Source: Diprion similis (lineage: Eukaryota; Arthropoda; Insecta; Hymenoptera; Diprionidae). Taken from it: 64,000 nt of DNA. The stretch is from contig NC_060117.1 in the NCBI RefSeq assembly GCF_021155765.1, positions 8,026,001-8,090,000 on the forward strand, read 5' to 3'. Within the stretch, counting starts at the first letter, position 1; each line of letters begins with the position of its first letter. The notes beneath the pieces were generated by a model. The model saw nothing but the letters and a program-made list of their open reading frames with translations. It made no database searches and had not been told where the DNA came from. The translations under genes were made by a program, and so were the position numbers. Below, piece by piece: positions 24,112 to 36,938 of the stretch.

Positions 24112-24895
24112 GGGTTGACGAGGAGGTGTTTGCCGTCGTCCAGGACCAGCGCTCCGTAGTCTATTAAATTATTGTGGTCCAGGTTGCCGGGAGGGTGTTT
24201 TACGTTGTCCAGGACCAGCGCTCAGTAGTATTTGTGGTCCAGGTTGCCGAGAATGTGTTTTTCGTCGTCCAGGACTAGCGCCACTTAGTTTTCGTGGTCC
24301 AGGTTGCCGAGAGTGTGTTTTCCACAATCCAGAACCAGCGCTCCGTAGAATTCGTGGTCCAGGTCGATAGGAGGATGTTGTTTGTCGTCCAGGACCAGCG
24401 CTCGGTAGTTTTCGTGGTCCAGGTTGCCGGGAGTAGCGCTCCGTAGAATTCGTGGTCAAGGTGGATAGGAGGATGTTGATTGTCGTCTAAGACCAGCGAT
24501 CCGTAGTTTTCGTGGTCCAGGTCACCGGGAATGTATTTTCCTTCGTCCAGGAGCAGCGCTCCGTAGTATTCGTTGCCCAAGTCGAAGGAACCAGCGTATT
24601 CGTGGTCCAGGTCAGAGGGACAATGTTTTTCATAGTAAAGGAGAAGCGCTTCGTATTCGTCGTCCAGGTCGGAGGGACGATGTTGTTCGTCATCCAGGAG
24701 CAGCGCTTCGTAGTATTCGTGGTCGAGGTCGACGGAACAAGCGTATTCAGAAGGACGATGTTTTTTATCGTCCAGGGGCAGCGCTACGAACTGTTTGATA
24801 AGGTACTTATCGGTACATGTCGCAGGGACGATGTTTTGCGTCGCCCAGAACCACCGTTCTGTAGCATTCGTGGTCCAGGTCGACGGTAATACGAA
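24112..24895. repeat. Minisatellite, roughly 60-bp unit (unit B)
   Basis: Copy of 9344-10127, differing by only a few bases and keeping the same order of variant units. Confidence 0.9.
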
Positions 24896-25136
24896 TTCAG
24901 TAATCAAGATATAAGGTGCGATGTTTTAGAAACACAGAAGGGGACTTTTGCAGCCCAAAGATGAAAGTAATATAATAAAACACTAAATAAGGACATCTCT
25001 TATATTCACTCTATTCAATCGGGTGACAAGGTTAGTGTGGGAAACTCCAGAAAGTACATCTCTTACTCCCTGAACAATAAACGAATGAAACGCACAAAAG
25101 TGCAAGACGCGAAGCGCGCAGGGGCTGAGCCCCTAG
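24896..25136. mobile_element. Possible Helitron-like 3' end (unit B)
   Basis: Copy of 10128-10368, with the same hairpin followed by ctag. Confidence 0.3.
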
Positions 25137-26382
25137 TTTCTCAGAAATTTAATACTTAAAAAAATCAAAACAATAATTTTTTCTTTGCTAAACGAATAAA
25201 GTGTTTCTCTAAAAAAAAAAAAAAAAATTCCCAAATCTATCACTCTAGAATTTTTTGAAACGAATCATCGTATTTCAGGGAAATGAATCGTAGTTACTTT
25301 GCAAAACTCTAGAAAAATCCTCGGAAATATTCCAAACAACTAATCCGTTGTACCGAAGATTCTTCAGATATTTTAAAACATTTCTCCGAAAGCCTGGAAT
25401 ATTCCGAAAATTTTCAAAATCCTGAGATCTTCATATTACGCCTAACATTAAATTCTTGAATAAGGATTTTCCTTCAAGTGTTTCCACGTTAGGCTGTAAG
25501 TTTATAGAGAGCTTCCTCAAAGCTGAAATTTAGCGTAAACTGAATTACACGTAAGCGTGCATTCCAATGTTCCACTTTGCTGCCGCACTTTATATAATTA
25601 CCCTCCATTCTGAGGGTAAATTCTCTAACTTTAATTAATTTTCAAAGCATATAATAATTATACATTTATATATACTGCCGAGGATACGGTCCGTGTGTAA
25701 ACAATTATGCGCGTATAAATAAATACGTTATTTCTGCTTTCTTGAAGTTCCATGCATGTCCCTCGTTCATAATTTTTTTATTCACAATCGTCAGTGAAAA
25801 ATAATTTTTCATACACCGTATATAGCATTATAAATTATAACAACAATACCGACTCCATTTTCATTATGATATTTTATTAAATTTTTAGGACATTCGTTGA
25901 AAAATTGAGATTCATTTTTTGGAACAAAAAAACATTCTGATTTTTAATTTCCAAAAAATTTGTCAGCTTGATTAAACTCGTATGCTGATAATTATGTTTC
26001 AAGTTAAAATTCCGGAGTTCACCGTGTAATTTTTATCGAAATAACTACCGCTTGTTTTTATAATTATTATCGTTTATAGTATTGATTTTCAAAAGACGTT
26101 TACAAGGATATGAATGAAGAGTCACGGTCTAGTTTATGCGCAATCTACACCAACGCTCCATAAAATTCTCGTCAATAAACCTGCGCGGTTAGACTATGAG
26201 AAATATATCACGTAATATGAGAGAGCCGCGTGCAAAAGGCGTTTTATTTTCATCGGTAAAATTCGTTTCAAAATTGATAGTCATATTCCGTGAGACACGT
26301 TCTCTGAAACAATTTGCATTTCATCTCCGTTAGACAGAATATATATATATATATATATATACATATATAATATATATATATA
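25137..26382. other. No gene seen (unit B)
   Basis: Matches 10369-11630, with shorter A runs. Confidence 0.5.
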
Positions 26383-26882
26383 TTAGACTGTATCAAAAAA
26401 ATTTTCTATTTTTTTTTTTTAATGGTATACTGAAAATATTGTTCAAGATGACGAAAAAGAAATACCATAAAAATTTCAGATTTTAATATTGATATTTAGA
26501 GGTGAATCAATATTGAACCAATATATATATAGGTATATATATATATAGGTCCCTTGTTGATGTTTGACCTCAAATAACTTTTGAAAGAATAGATTTATCG
26601 TAAAATGAAAAGAGACCTTTTTTGTAGAACGTTCAATTTCCTACAAAAACATGTTTATGAATTTTCTGTGCGACGCGTCGTTATCTAGTTATAAAAATCG
26701 CAAGGAGCAAGAACCATTTTTGCCACGTTATTCTTATGGAAAGTAAAAAATCGCGATGAGGCACCTCTAAATATCAATATTAAAATCTGAAATTTTTATG
26801 GTATTTCTTTTTCGTCATCTTGAACAATATTTTCAGTATACCATTGGAAAAAAAAAATAGTCAATTTTTTTGATACAGTCTA
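26383..26882. mobile_element. 500-bp TIR element with ~120-bp arms (unit B)
   Basis: Copy of 11631-12130, again 500 bp between TA repeats. Confidence 0.8.
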
Positions 26883-26896
26883 ATATATATATATTT

Positions 26897-27473
26897 GAGT
26901 CTCGTGTGGCAAAATGTTAGTTTTTGATGTTTTAAGAGCCCACTCCAAAGGACAGCTCAAAAAAAAAAAAAAATTTTAAGCGGTCGTTCCAAATTTCACA
27001 AAATGTCAAAAATCGTCAGAAAATTAAATTAAAAAAATTATATTTTTAGTATTTTGTTTGATTTTTAATTCATCTCGTGGTGTATTGTTATCGATTCTTT
27101 CTTACTAAATTGAAGAAAAAAAATTTATGAAATTTTAGGACGAATATTAAAAGGTCTCTCGAAAAGATCTAAAGAAATGCACCAAAAAATTGAAAAAAAA
27201 TTATGAGCGACCTTTCAACATTCAAATTTTGAACTGAAACTTTCGGAAACTTATTTTTTTTTTGTCTATAAAATTATACAGTAACGAGAAAAAAAACTGA
27301 AAAAAAAAAATCGATTTTCGCCGATTTCTGACGTTTTAAAAAATGTGGAGCGACTTTTAAAAATTTTTTTTTTGAACTGTCCTTTGGAGTGGGCTCTTAA
27401 AACATCAAAAACTAACATTTTGTCACACGAGACTGAAAAAAAAAAATAGTCGTTTTTTTTGTTGCGTCACCCC
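26897..27473. mobile_element. MITE-like TIR element, family 1, left-truncated (unit B)
   Basis: Copy of 12145-12719. Confidence 0.7.
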
Positions 27474-29467
27474 AATATACATATATGTCGGAGTATTTCA
27501 AATACGTGTTGATGTATTCTTTTACAAATCCCTGTTTCATTTATCACATTGAAATTAATAAATAAGAATTTGAACTCTTGATGAGTCTGCCATATCAAGC
27601 GTCAAGCGTTATTTTGGTAAGCTATGAATATAGCATAGCGATGGACCTTAGTAACAAACAAATGGGTTGTTGATAACTACGCTTGAACGAAATCGACAGT
27701 CACGGGAAAACGAGAGAGTTGACCAGACGTGTCGGGATCGTTACGCTTAAAGATGAGTAATTTAAATCAGGAAGATCATTTTCCGTCTTCACCGCCTTTC
27801 CGAGGCTTCTCCTCGACATATATATACCAGATAAATACACGTGATGTGTAAGTGCACGAAACATTGTCATTTCGAATATTTGCGAGAGGTTCCCACGTGC
27901 GAAATATTTCCGCGAATTCAATTCACCTCCCAAATTCCTTCCAGCGTTCATGGAAGCGAGCTTTTCGTCCTGCTTTTTTCCTCCTTTTTCCGTCCGTTCG
28001 GTTACAACGCCGCACTGGCTGCCTACTCAACCTCTGCACGAACGATCTACCCTACAACGAATCGTTTCATTTCCGCTCACTCGATCGCGTTTCGATTTTT
28101 TTCTCCCTGTGTTTCTTTGTCTTTTTGTTTTATTTTTTATACGCAGCTCCTTAGTGCGAAAACGAGTCTTCGAAATTTTGTACAAAGATTTGATCGGACA
28201 AGTTGTTCAAAGTTTGTTTAAATTTTTTGAAATTGGAGATTTTTCTTAGCGTCACTTTATTGCGAAGTGAAAAGAAAAACGCTGATGATAAAAAAAAAAT
28301 TTCGTTTCTTCTGCGGAAAGTTAATGAAAAAATGTATATCAAGTCTATAAAAATCAATATAATCAAAGTGCAAAGAAGATACTTTTTCAGTTACGTATTC
28401 TAAGAATAGTATTTCGAACTTCGAAATAAGAATAGTAGAAATCTACCCGATAAATTAATATTCATACAAATATGACAGAGGTAGAAAAATTGTCTGTTTT
28501 TACCTGTTGCCTTAAACTGAGGTGCAAAAAATATTACAAAGTCATTGAAAAATATTGCAAACTTTCAAAAACAGCAAGTCTTTAATTCTTCATTCACGAA
28601 CAAGTTTTTCAGATACTTTAATCAACCATAAATACAGATTATTAATCTGTGGAATCAATTAACAATGCATAAAGGAAAAAAAATTCTGTAAATCACCCTA
28701 ACGGCTGGAAATTTCCAAAAAATTATTATTAAACCTCCCATTTCAAAGGATGGCAGAGGATTGAGACGAAAATATAACGAACTGAGCATCAGGTGGGAGA
28801 ATAAAATAAATCACCGTTTAATAGTAATCCTAATCAGCGACACTTTCAAAAATCAAGATTTCGAACAATTCATCTTTCGATATTTTATTTTCACATAATT
28901 GAAATTTCGGTATATCGGCCATTCGCAGTATCGACCCTTCCAAGTTTTGACCTCCACCCTAGGCCGTTTGGCCTAATTGCAGGTGTCTGGAAAGGTGACT
29001 AAGAATGCCTGAAACCTGCGGGTATGCGACCCACAAATTCGGTAGTTATTAGAACAAAACATTGACCGTTTATACGATATTCCGTGACAATGCCAAATCG
29101 TCAGGTATACGTATTTCATGTTCCGAAAATGGATTAACGGGACTTCTTTTATGAGACACTTTAAGCTTCCGGATCTATTTATTACGAGATTATAAAGCGA
29201 GAAGCCAAAACTGATACGATTAGCGGCGTCTACTTTAGCCTTTTCGATAGCATGGCGTTTTGGTTACAACGAATACAGACAACTGTCCGAGTCTAAAGGA
29301 TCAACTTAGTCTTGAGTCTATTTTTATAGCTAGCAGCTCTTTCGTTGGATTATTATAGTTCCAAAATTCGATATAATATGGTCACGACGTTTGGTGCAAC
29401 TTTTGAGTATGCAAATATACTTGGCAATCTGAAAAAGTTCTCTGGCATAGGTTTTCGACAATTTTTT
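27474..29467. other. No gene accepted (unit B)
   Basis: Matches 12720-14707. The unit ends in a poly-T run at the junction with unit C. Confidence 0.45.
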
Positions 29468-30024
29468 TTTTTTTGATTTTTCATTCATTCGTCCTAAAGT
29501 CCCAGGAATAATTCAGAAACGTTGTTGCGGGATAAAAGAAAAAATATTTCCGATGAATGATTTGATCGGATTTTCAAAATTCTTTTTTTTTCAATAATGA
29601 AACTAGTGACGAAGGCTAGAATAATTCACAATCTGCAGTACATTTTCAATCCTATAATTATTAGAGCTTCTAGATCAATCTTTTGAAAATATATGGAATG
29701 TTCATACATGGTAGAAGGAAGAATTTAAAATTTGATTAACTCTAACGTCGAATTTAATTCTTTTGTTCTATATTTGTTAAATCGTAGAAAAAAAAATCCT
29801 CAATTTAAGTTAATCAATACGTGAAATTAAATTACCAAATTGCAACCGAATCTCAAATTGCGATGAACTTACAAGAACTTGAGTAACAGTAATCAAAATA
29901 AAATAATCTCATTTTCTAACGAAAGAGAAACGCTTTATTTTTTTGTTATTCCAAATCCGCGATATTTTCGCGTGTAATAATCAAAATATCTTCAATGCAG
30001 CATCATTTCAGTAACTAACTACTA
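29468..30024. other. AT-rich unit start, no gene seen (unit C)
   Basis: Diverged copy of 1-555. Confidence 0.5.
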
Positions 30025-30592
30025 GGGTGGCCAAAAAAAACCGACTATTTTTTTTTTCTAATCTCAGTCTAGTTTTTAGTGTGACAAAATGTTAGTTACT
30101 AAAAAAATTTTAAGAGGTCGCTCCAAATTTAAAAAAATGGTAAAAATCGTCAAAAAATTAGATTAAGAAAGTTATATTTTCAGTATTTTGTTTGATTTTT
30201 AATTCATTTCGTGGTGTATTTTTATAGATTTTTTTTACTAAATAAAAGAAAGAAAATGTATGAAATTTCAATATGAATATTAAAAGGTCACCCGAAAAGA
30301 TCTAAAGAAAAGCACCAACAGATTAAAAAAAAAATTATGAGCGACCTTTCAAAATTCAAAGTTTGAACTGAAACTTTTGGAAACTTGTTTTTTTTTTTAT
30401 CTATAAAATTATACCGCGACGAGAAAGAGAAAAAAAAATCGAATTCGACGATTTCTGACGTTTTAAAAAATGTGGAGCGACCTCTTAAGAACTTTTTTTT
30501 GAGCTGTCCTTTGTAGTCGGCTCTCAAAACATCAAAAACTAACATTTTGTCACACGAGACTCGAAAAAAAAGTCGGTTTTTTTGCGACACCC
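30025..30592. mobile_element. MITE-like TIR element, family 1 (unit C)
   Basis: Same site as in A and B. It carries a small local duplication near 30061 and more point differences. Confidence 0.78.
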
Positions 30593-30635
30593 TGTTAACT
30601 ACGTATAGTTAAACGCTTTTAAAAATCTTTCATCG

Positions 30636-30865
30636 TTCAATAACCCGGAAGAACTTTCGATTGCGACAAAAATCTGTGCTGAACGTCAAACCATGCGAAA
30701 TTCGACACACCGAGGCCTGATCGATCCAACGGTAAAACCGATCTATGAATCACGATATTCTTGTGAAGAATATATGATCGATATTGAAATGACTTTGAGG
30801 CTGTCATTATATTCGAGGGATTAGCTGCACGTGGATTTGAATACCTTCGACCCAAGTGGTTCTGG
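30636..30865. other. 230-bp block identical in all three units (C)
   Basis: Copy of 1159-1388 with no differences, although the adjoining DNA in this unit is diverged. Confidence 0.4.
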
Positions 30866-30956
30866 TGTCGAGCTTACGGTGTCACATACTCAGGTATATG
30901 AGGCTATACCTATATTTATATGGCTGCAGTATGGGATTGTTGGTTTATTGCTCAAC

Positions 30957-32401
30957 CGTTCTTGAAGCATTATTACTTCTCGCTGTGTTGGATTATACGT
31001 GCAGAATATGCCTGTCTATGGAAAAATCGCACAACTTAACGTTCTACATTTCACGGCTCTCGTCAAGCAGCTTTATGGTCATGTATATATATATATATAT
31101 ATATATACAAGTTACGAGTGTATTTAGCACGTTTTGAACGTAAATATCGTTAATTTATGAACTAGAAATCTGTATCTGAATACCTACGTTAAGGTAACGT
31201 CAGTTTGGTGAAAGAAATTATTCAGTTTTCAAATTTAAGAAAAGAGTTAGATTTTGAAAAAACCGGTCTCTTTTTGAACCCTGCGCCCGCTGTTGCAGCC
31301 GGCAGCACTGCACGCCGACCAGCATTGAGTCTTAGAGTCAATTTTAATAAATCTAAAAAGTGCAAAAAATTTGCAAACACGACATATAGACTATACTTCG
31401 TATGCAAAAGAATACTGAACTCAATCTCAATACGAGAGCCTTGATTTGGAAAAATGTGCTGTGTGCGAGTTTTCTTGTGAGGTTTTGCCAACCGTTTCAT
31501 GTCATCAGAGCCAGATTGAACATTTGTATCGAAGAAGATTTGAAAAAATAGCAGTCGAGTACACGACTTTGCGCGCCGAGGTAGAATTACTTCTTCTCAT
31601 TTGATTTAACTAAATACGGCTGTCCACATCACTTCGCCAGACTAGCTCCTAGCTGCACTAGCCTACCTGTACTAGCTGCAAAAAAAAAAAAAAATTTCTT
31701 GTCCAACCCTTTTCGAGTGATTTTTTCTTTCATTTCTTCAATTAGAAGCATTTTGTACAATCTGAAACAATTCCAATAATCCTACTGAGGGCCTAGAATA
31801 GTTCTCTTTTTTTGGAAATGTGAGGAAATTTCGATACTAATTTTTTCCATTAAAAGAATTATTCATAAATTTCAAGGTATTGAAATTGATCATATGATAA
31901 TTATTTGAGTTCACAAACTACTTTTTCTTTTCCGAATTACAAGACTCTTGAATTAAATCAAATATATATCAAGACTGTCTTATTAAAAAAATACACAAAA
32001 TTGATTTTTATTAAAAATAATTGAAAGGTCACATTTTTAAAAGCAAGATACTGTTGTACGTCCTATGTGGGTGAGTTTTTGTGAGTTTTTCAATATGTTA
32101 CGAGAAGTCATCAGTTTTTGAGTCACAAAACATAACTCGAGAACAATTGGTCAAAAACTCACGGTTCGAAGTGGAAATGGTAAGGTTTTGTGTTGTTATC
32201 CAAGTTCTCAAAACGGGTAAGGATATTTAGTGATGAATCATACCCACCCTTTTGTAGTTATGATTTTTTTAAATAAAATAATTATCACTTAATAAGTATT
32301 TTCTTGTGATCATGAGGATGTTCCAAGTCGCAAAATGGCCCGTATTTTCAAACGAGTGCAGGCTGCCAAGCATATCGAACCACATGGTACACTGCATATT
32401 A
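30957..32401. other. Unit-C-specific segment, no recognised gene
   Basis: This segment is absent from A and B. It has a TA microsatellite at about 31083-31107 and a GC-rich patch near 31280-31325. An open frame without ATG runs from 31419 to TGA at 31602 (61 codons). It contains CAVCEFSCEVLPTVSC, then a charged helix-like end, IEHLYRRRFEKIAVEYTTL. I do not recognise it; it may be a broken gene fragment. It is most simply part of the ancestral unit, deleted in A and B. Confidence 0.35.
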
Positions 32402-33961
32402 GGGTGTCCGTTATTTACGAAATTGTTTTTTTTTTACTTGGGTATCGTGTAATTGTTAATTTATAGCAAAAACAAGTCTGAAAAAAAAAATCCCATGGCG
32501 TTTAACCCTGTCTAAATGAAGATAATTTTCCTATTCAATTAACATGGAGCTTTTGCAGGTTTCAAAAATTAGTTTTTTTCTTGCTTATTGCATTCAATAA
32601 CTTAAAAATGTTGTTGAATCTGTTTCTATTATGATCTCTTCGGATGGATGAATTTTGGTATTGGCGTCAAAACTTGTTTCGTAAATTTTGATAAGGTCAA
32701 AATTCAGTTTTATGGTTTTTACCAATAATTTTGTTTAATTTGCCGAAAGTTTAACATTTATGCGGTATTTAATGTTACATTTTTTATTATACGGTCTAAA
32801 TAATAATTCAGAAAATTGATAAAAATTTTATCACACAAATCATTATTTATTTCATTTTATTAACAGTTTCAATTGTCAAAAATGTAAAAACCTATTTCTC
32901 TTCGAACTAATCTTTGTTTTTCTCAGAATTATCATTATACCTGAATACTCAAAATAAAATAATTATGATGCAAGTATAGTGTAATCATTGAACTCAAATT
33001 TTGTTTGTCAGGCATTCTTTGGTTGCAGTTGAAAATTCATTTTTACATTTCTTTATCATCTGAAGACGATACTTCTTTCGATTACTTCATTTACAACTTT
33101 CATATTTTTAACAATTTCTAAACCTTCCTAATAATTAATATTATCGTGCCACGTTTCTACATCAGGTTCAAAAAAGTTGTCATTGATATTTAAACTTCTT
33201 GAAAAAGTTCAAAGTTGCAGAAACAGCAGTACAATCGACTCAGGATTATATCACTGTGCTAATTGACGATGAGAATCAGAAGCAGTATATTCTGCAGGTG
33301 ATGAAGGAATATATTAATTTCCAAGTGCAACCAAAGAATGCCTGACAAAGAAAATTTGAGTTCAATGATTACACTATACTTGCATCATAATTATTTCATT
33401 TCGAGTGTTCGAATAAAATGATAATTGTAAGCCAAAAAAAGATTATTTAAAAAAACAAACCGTTGTTCACTTTTCGTAATTGAAACTGTTATAAAAATAA
33501 GATGCATAACGATTTGCGTTTTGAAATTTTTAATAATTATCTGAACAATTATTAAGAGCGTGTAATAAAAAATTGATCATTAAATACAGCATTAATATTG
33601 GGTAATCAGTAAATGAAACAAAATTATTGGTAAAAACGATAAATCTGAATTTTCACCTTATAAAAATTTGCGAACTAAGTTTTTGATGCTAATATCGATA
33701 TTTCTCTACTCAAAAGGATCAAAGTCGGAGCAGAATCAGCGATATTTGGTAAGTTATTGAATACAATAAGCATGAAAAAAATTTATTTCTAAAAAGTCCA
33801 AAAACTCCATGTTGAATGAATGGTAAAAGTATCGTTATTTAGACAGGATTAAATGGCATCGGGAAATTTTTTTCTTTCTTTCAAAATTGTTTTTAAGCTA
33901 TTAATTAAGGATGTCAACGATAACCAAGCAAAAAAAACTGATTTGGTAAATAACGGACACC
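32402..33961. mobile_element. Complete foldback element, ~1.56 kb (unit C)
   Basis: The ends are gggtgtccgttatttac at 32402 and the complement gtaaataacggacacc at 33961. The arms (about 32402-33017 and about 33330-33961) are inverted, degenerate copies. Inner parts are almost perfect, for example the segment containing gatgcaagtatagtgtaatc near 32970 and its complement near 33375. A loop of about 310 bp separates them. No transposase frame is seen. Units A and B retain only the outer right arm. Confidence 0.75.
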
Positions 33962-35198
33962 GGAACACAACGGAATACTGCATATTCTTGAGGGCTTAGA
34001 GTTTCCATATGCACGGCGCTGCACGGCGCTGCAAGCCGCATTAAAAAAGGATTCTCGCTGTAGAATTTGGAGGCGTTTGCAGTGCTGTGCAGCGATTTGC
34101 GGTGCTGCGTTACCGCTTAGTGTGAACACCTGCTTAAGAAAACACTGCAAGAATTAAAATACGCTGCGTTGTGCATCGCCGTGCTCCAGTCGGCGTCAAC
34201 CTTAATTATCCATAAAAGATGAATCTATTTCAGGGATTGCAATTTTGATTGAGAGATGGATTAAAATTTCAGTTATAATTCTCGTCGGCAATATTTTTCT
34301 CCACGATTGCGTTGACGTGCTGAAAGTTTGAGGCTTAGATTTCAGCAAGTACTTTTTATAGCTGTGAGCAAAATTTTAAGGTGAAGGGTGCAGAGGAAGT
34401 CTGTAAAGAATTTGATTCCTTAGAAATGTGAATCTAGGAATTCGGACACGTATCTTGAATTTTTTTTTTCGTATAAAAGTTTAGTTTAAAACGGTCAATC
34501 GTAACGCGAAATTTTGGAACAAAAAATTTCCTAATTCCTAATTTTTTTTCATAATGTTCCACCACTTGAAACAAAATGGAAAAATTCCTGAGTGTAAAGG
34601 GGAATGGAAGACATTTTCCGACAAAGTTTGTCGCTGGACGATTTGAAATAACGATTTTAAATAACAACAAGTAAATTATTATAGTTTCATTTCTGTTTTT
34701 AAAAATCGGTTTTCCACATGACATTTGTAATGAAAGTATTTTTTTATCCCATTTACTCCTAAGAATTGGAAAAACCATCACCATTCATTAATTTTGAATT
34801 TTACTACTGGAAAAAAAGAAAATAAAATTGAAAAAAGGTTTTTTTTTTCGAAAATCTCGAAAACCGCTTGAGATGATGAGCTAAAAATTTGGCCGAATTA
34901 TTTTCATCTGATGTCGAATCGATCCCCCAAGTGTAAGTCACAAAAGTCGCGGGGGCAGATTTCCCATACAAACTCGGCTGTACCTTTTACCGCTATGAAA
35001 TTTTATAGAAAATTTCTCGACATCGTTTCCTTGTTTCGATCTATCAATGGTAACCAATAAATGAAAATACATCAAAACTGTTCAGTATAAAACGAATTCT
35101 ATTTTATGGCTTCAAAACTGTAAATTAAACTAACACTTTTACACAACCGCACAACAACGTCGTTCATTATAATTAAGTGCAGGTACTGAGTCATACAG
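33962..35198. other. No gene seen; upstream flank of gene C
   Basis: Matches 1955-3190 and includes the GC-rich gctgc-motif segment with the duplicated 10-base unit, as in A. AT-rich otherwise. Confidence 0.45.
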
Positions 35199-35205
35199 TA
35201 TAAAT
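35199..35205 (+). promoter_or_regulatory. Candidate TATA box of SSBP-like gene C
   Basis: A perfect tataaat at the same position as in unit B, about 335 bases before the ATG. Inferred only. Confidence 0.35.
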
Positions 35206-35536
35206 CCGGGGAATTTTCTTCACAGGTATAATATCGGTACCTAATTGAACGGCAGTTTGACTCCAGCATTATTGTACAAACGACTTACAAGTGAGGAGTA
35301 GGTATAGGGCGGTGATTATTCCTTCAGCATGAAATTCCCGTTCACCGATTGGCCAGCTATAGATACGCAATTTGAAAAAGGCCCCACCCCCATCAGGGTT
35401 AAAAGCGGGACCCCAGCCGAACTCAGGTCAGTAAGGCCCAAGCCGTAGAAAGCAATCAACCACAGCTTGTGAGCCAAGAGAGGAGAACGAGAAATCTTTG
35501 AAGTGCAATACGATTTAAATAATTGGAGGAGATAAT

Positions 35537-36938
35537 ATGGACGCACAGAGCCAGCCTGATTCGACAACGGTCGCAGCGGAAAAAGAGGCTCGCCAAAAAC
35601 TGGCCTTTTACGTGTGGGAGTACCTCCTTCACGTTGGGGCGAAGGAGACGGCGAGCTCTTTCGTGTCGGAGATTAAGTGGGAGGATATCAGCCTCGGCAA
35701 CTCACCGGGCTTTCTCAATTCGTGGTGGAATAACATTAGGGATCTTAACGGGGCGACTCCCAGCCGCTGCGAGCCCGTCGAGAACTGCGACAATTACGTT
35801 ACCGACGGTGCAAGGTCCGAGGGAATGCCGGGACTCCCCGCTGGATCCAGTGCGAACGACGGTCAGCTGACACACGCGCAGACGCGGTTCGTGCCGGCCC
35901 AATGCACGGGCCCCCAAATGCCGGTGATTCAACAGGTAATTAGAAACTTATCTCACTACGAGTCACTTTGCCTATTTCAGGGGATGTCGGATGTCTCCCA
36001 AATAGGGTAAATCTCGTTTACAACTTTATACTTTGTTACTTTTGAATCTTCCTATTGGAATTGGTGTTGAAAAACTTAACTCAGTCCAGTTTCTCCGCAG
36101 AATTTTGCAGAATAATCGTGAGCACAGTATTATATAAGTATGAACGTTTATGAAATTCAATTATATTAACAAATGATGGAAGCTTTTTTTTATTGGAGAG
36201 TAACCAGTAACCGTATATTAAGGACTTATATTTTTTGTTTGAAATGACGGGCCGAAGCGTGCCTTTATAGATCTACGAAAACAAAATACGTTATCATTGA
36301 TATAAAAACGAAGTTGATCCAATTGTCAATAACTACTGTGCGATTATTTCGTAAAATTATTCGTAGAAATTGGAATTAGTATACTTTTACACATGTTATT
36401 CAGATGAGAAAGAGTCACATGTAATACGGCAGGTCTTACATTAGACTTGGATGAAAAATTCTTCGATACTTCGGAAAAATTTTTACTTCCACAAAAACTC
36501 ACAATTTGACCCCGTTCCAAGAACAATAATTATAAGAATCAAATGCCCTCGTTCAAATTTGTCTAATAAGCATTTCTTGAAATTAAACTTTCTTATGATC
36601 TACGACTTATTGATATGGATCAACAAGAAAGCAGTTCTTCACTCTAATTGAAGTGCCATAAACGATTCCGAACAGTCCCCTCGTGATCTTTTCCATAAGT
36701 ACTCAACTTAACAAACATTTTTTTCACCTCTTTTGATTAGGTTTCCGCTGCGACGAGTGCTCAGATCACGGGCGATCAGTTCGGCGGTCAGCCACGGGTT
36801 AACATGCCAATACCGTGGAACGGAGCGTGGGACTCAACGACCCGCCAATTGGGCCCGATGCGCCAGCGCCAAAGGCGCCGGCGTGGTCCCGCTGATAGGC
36901 CCTCGACACGGCCCTTCGCTAGGCCGTCGAACGACTAG
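35537..36938 (+). CDS. SSBP/Ssdp-family short protein, LUFS domain, copy C (2 exons)
   Basis: Exon 1 is 35537-35935 and exon 2 is 36741-36938, with a phase-0 intron of 805 bases (gtaatt ... gattag), giving 198 residues. The domain order is as in copies A and B. The post-SWW helix reads NNIRDLNGATPSR, which keeps the Asp-Leu of the family's VFWDLY motif but loses the Cys-Ala-Ala of CAAP. Against copy B, exon 1 has eight base differences within codons 65-75 and only two in the other 122 codons. Exon 2 is identical to B. Stop and splice sites are intact, and a candidate poly-A signal is at 37482-37487. It is probably a functional or recently functional paralogue. Confidence 0.8.

Larger units (their letters stand above)
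14708..29467 (+). repeat. Tandem segmental duplication, unit B
   Basis: This is the second copy in the same orientation. Its differences from unit A are small: a TA microsatellite at 16703-16723 in place of part of a duplicated gcacggcgct motif, an AT-rich replacement at about 19932-19975, about 13 extra bases near 19712, and a 32-base insertion near 22368. The gene is intact. Its exon 2 matches unit C rather than unit A, while most flanking DNA matches unit A, so the copy is a mosaic. Confidence 0.95.

Noticed and set aside
32389-33987. actgcatatt on both sides of the foldback element as a target duplication
   Set aside because: The right copy lies about 15 bases beyond the element end and is also present in units A and B, so it does not fit a simple duplication.
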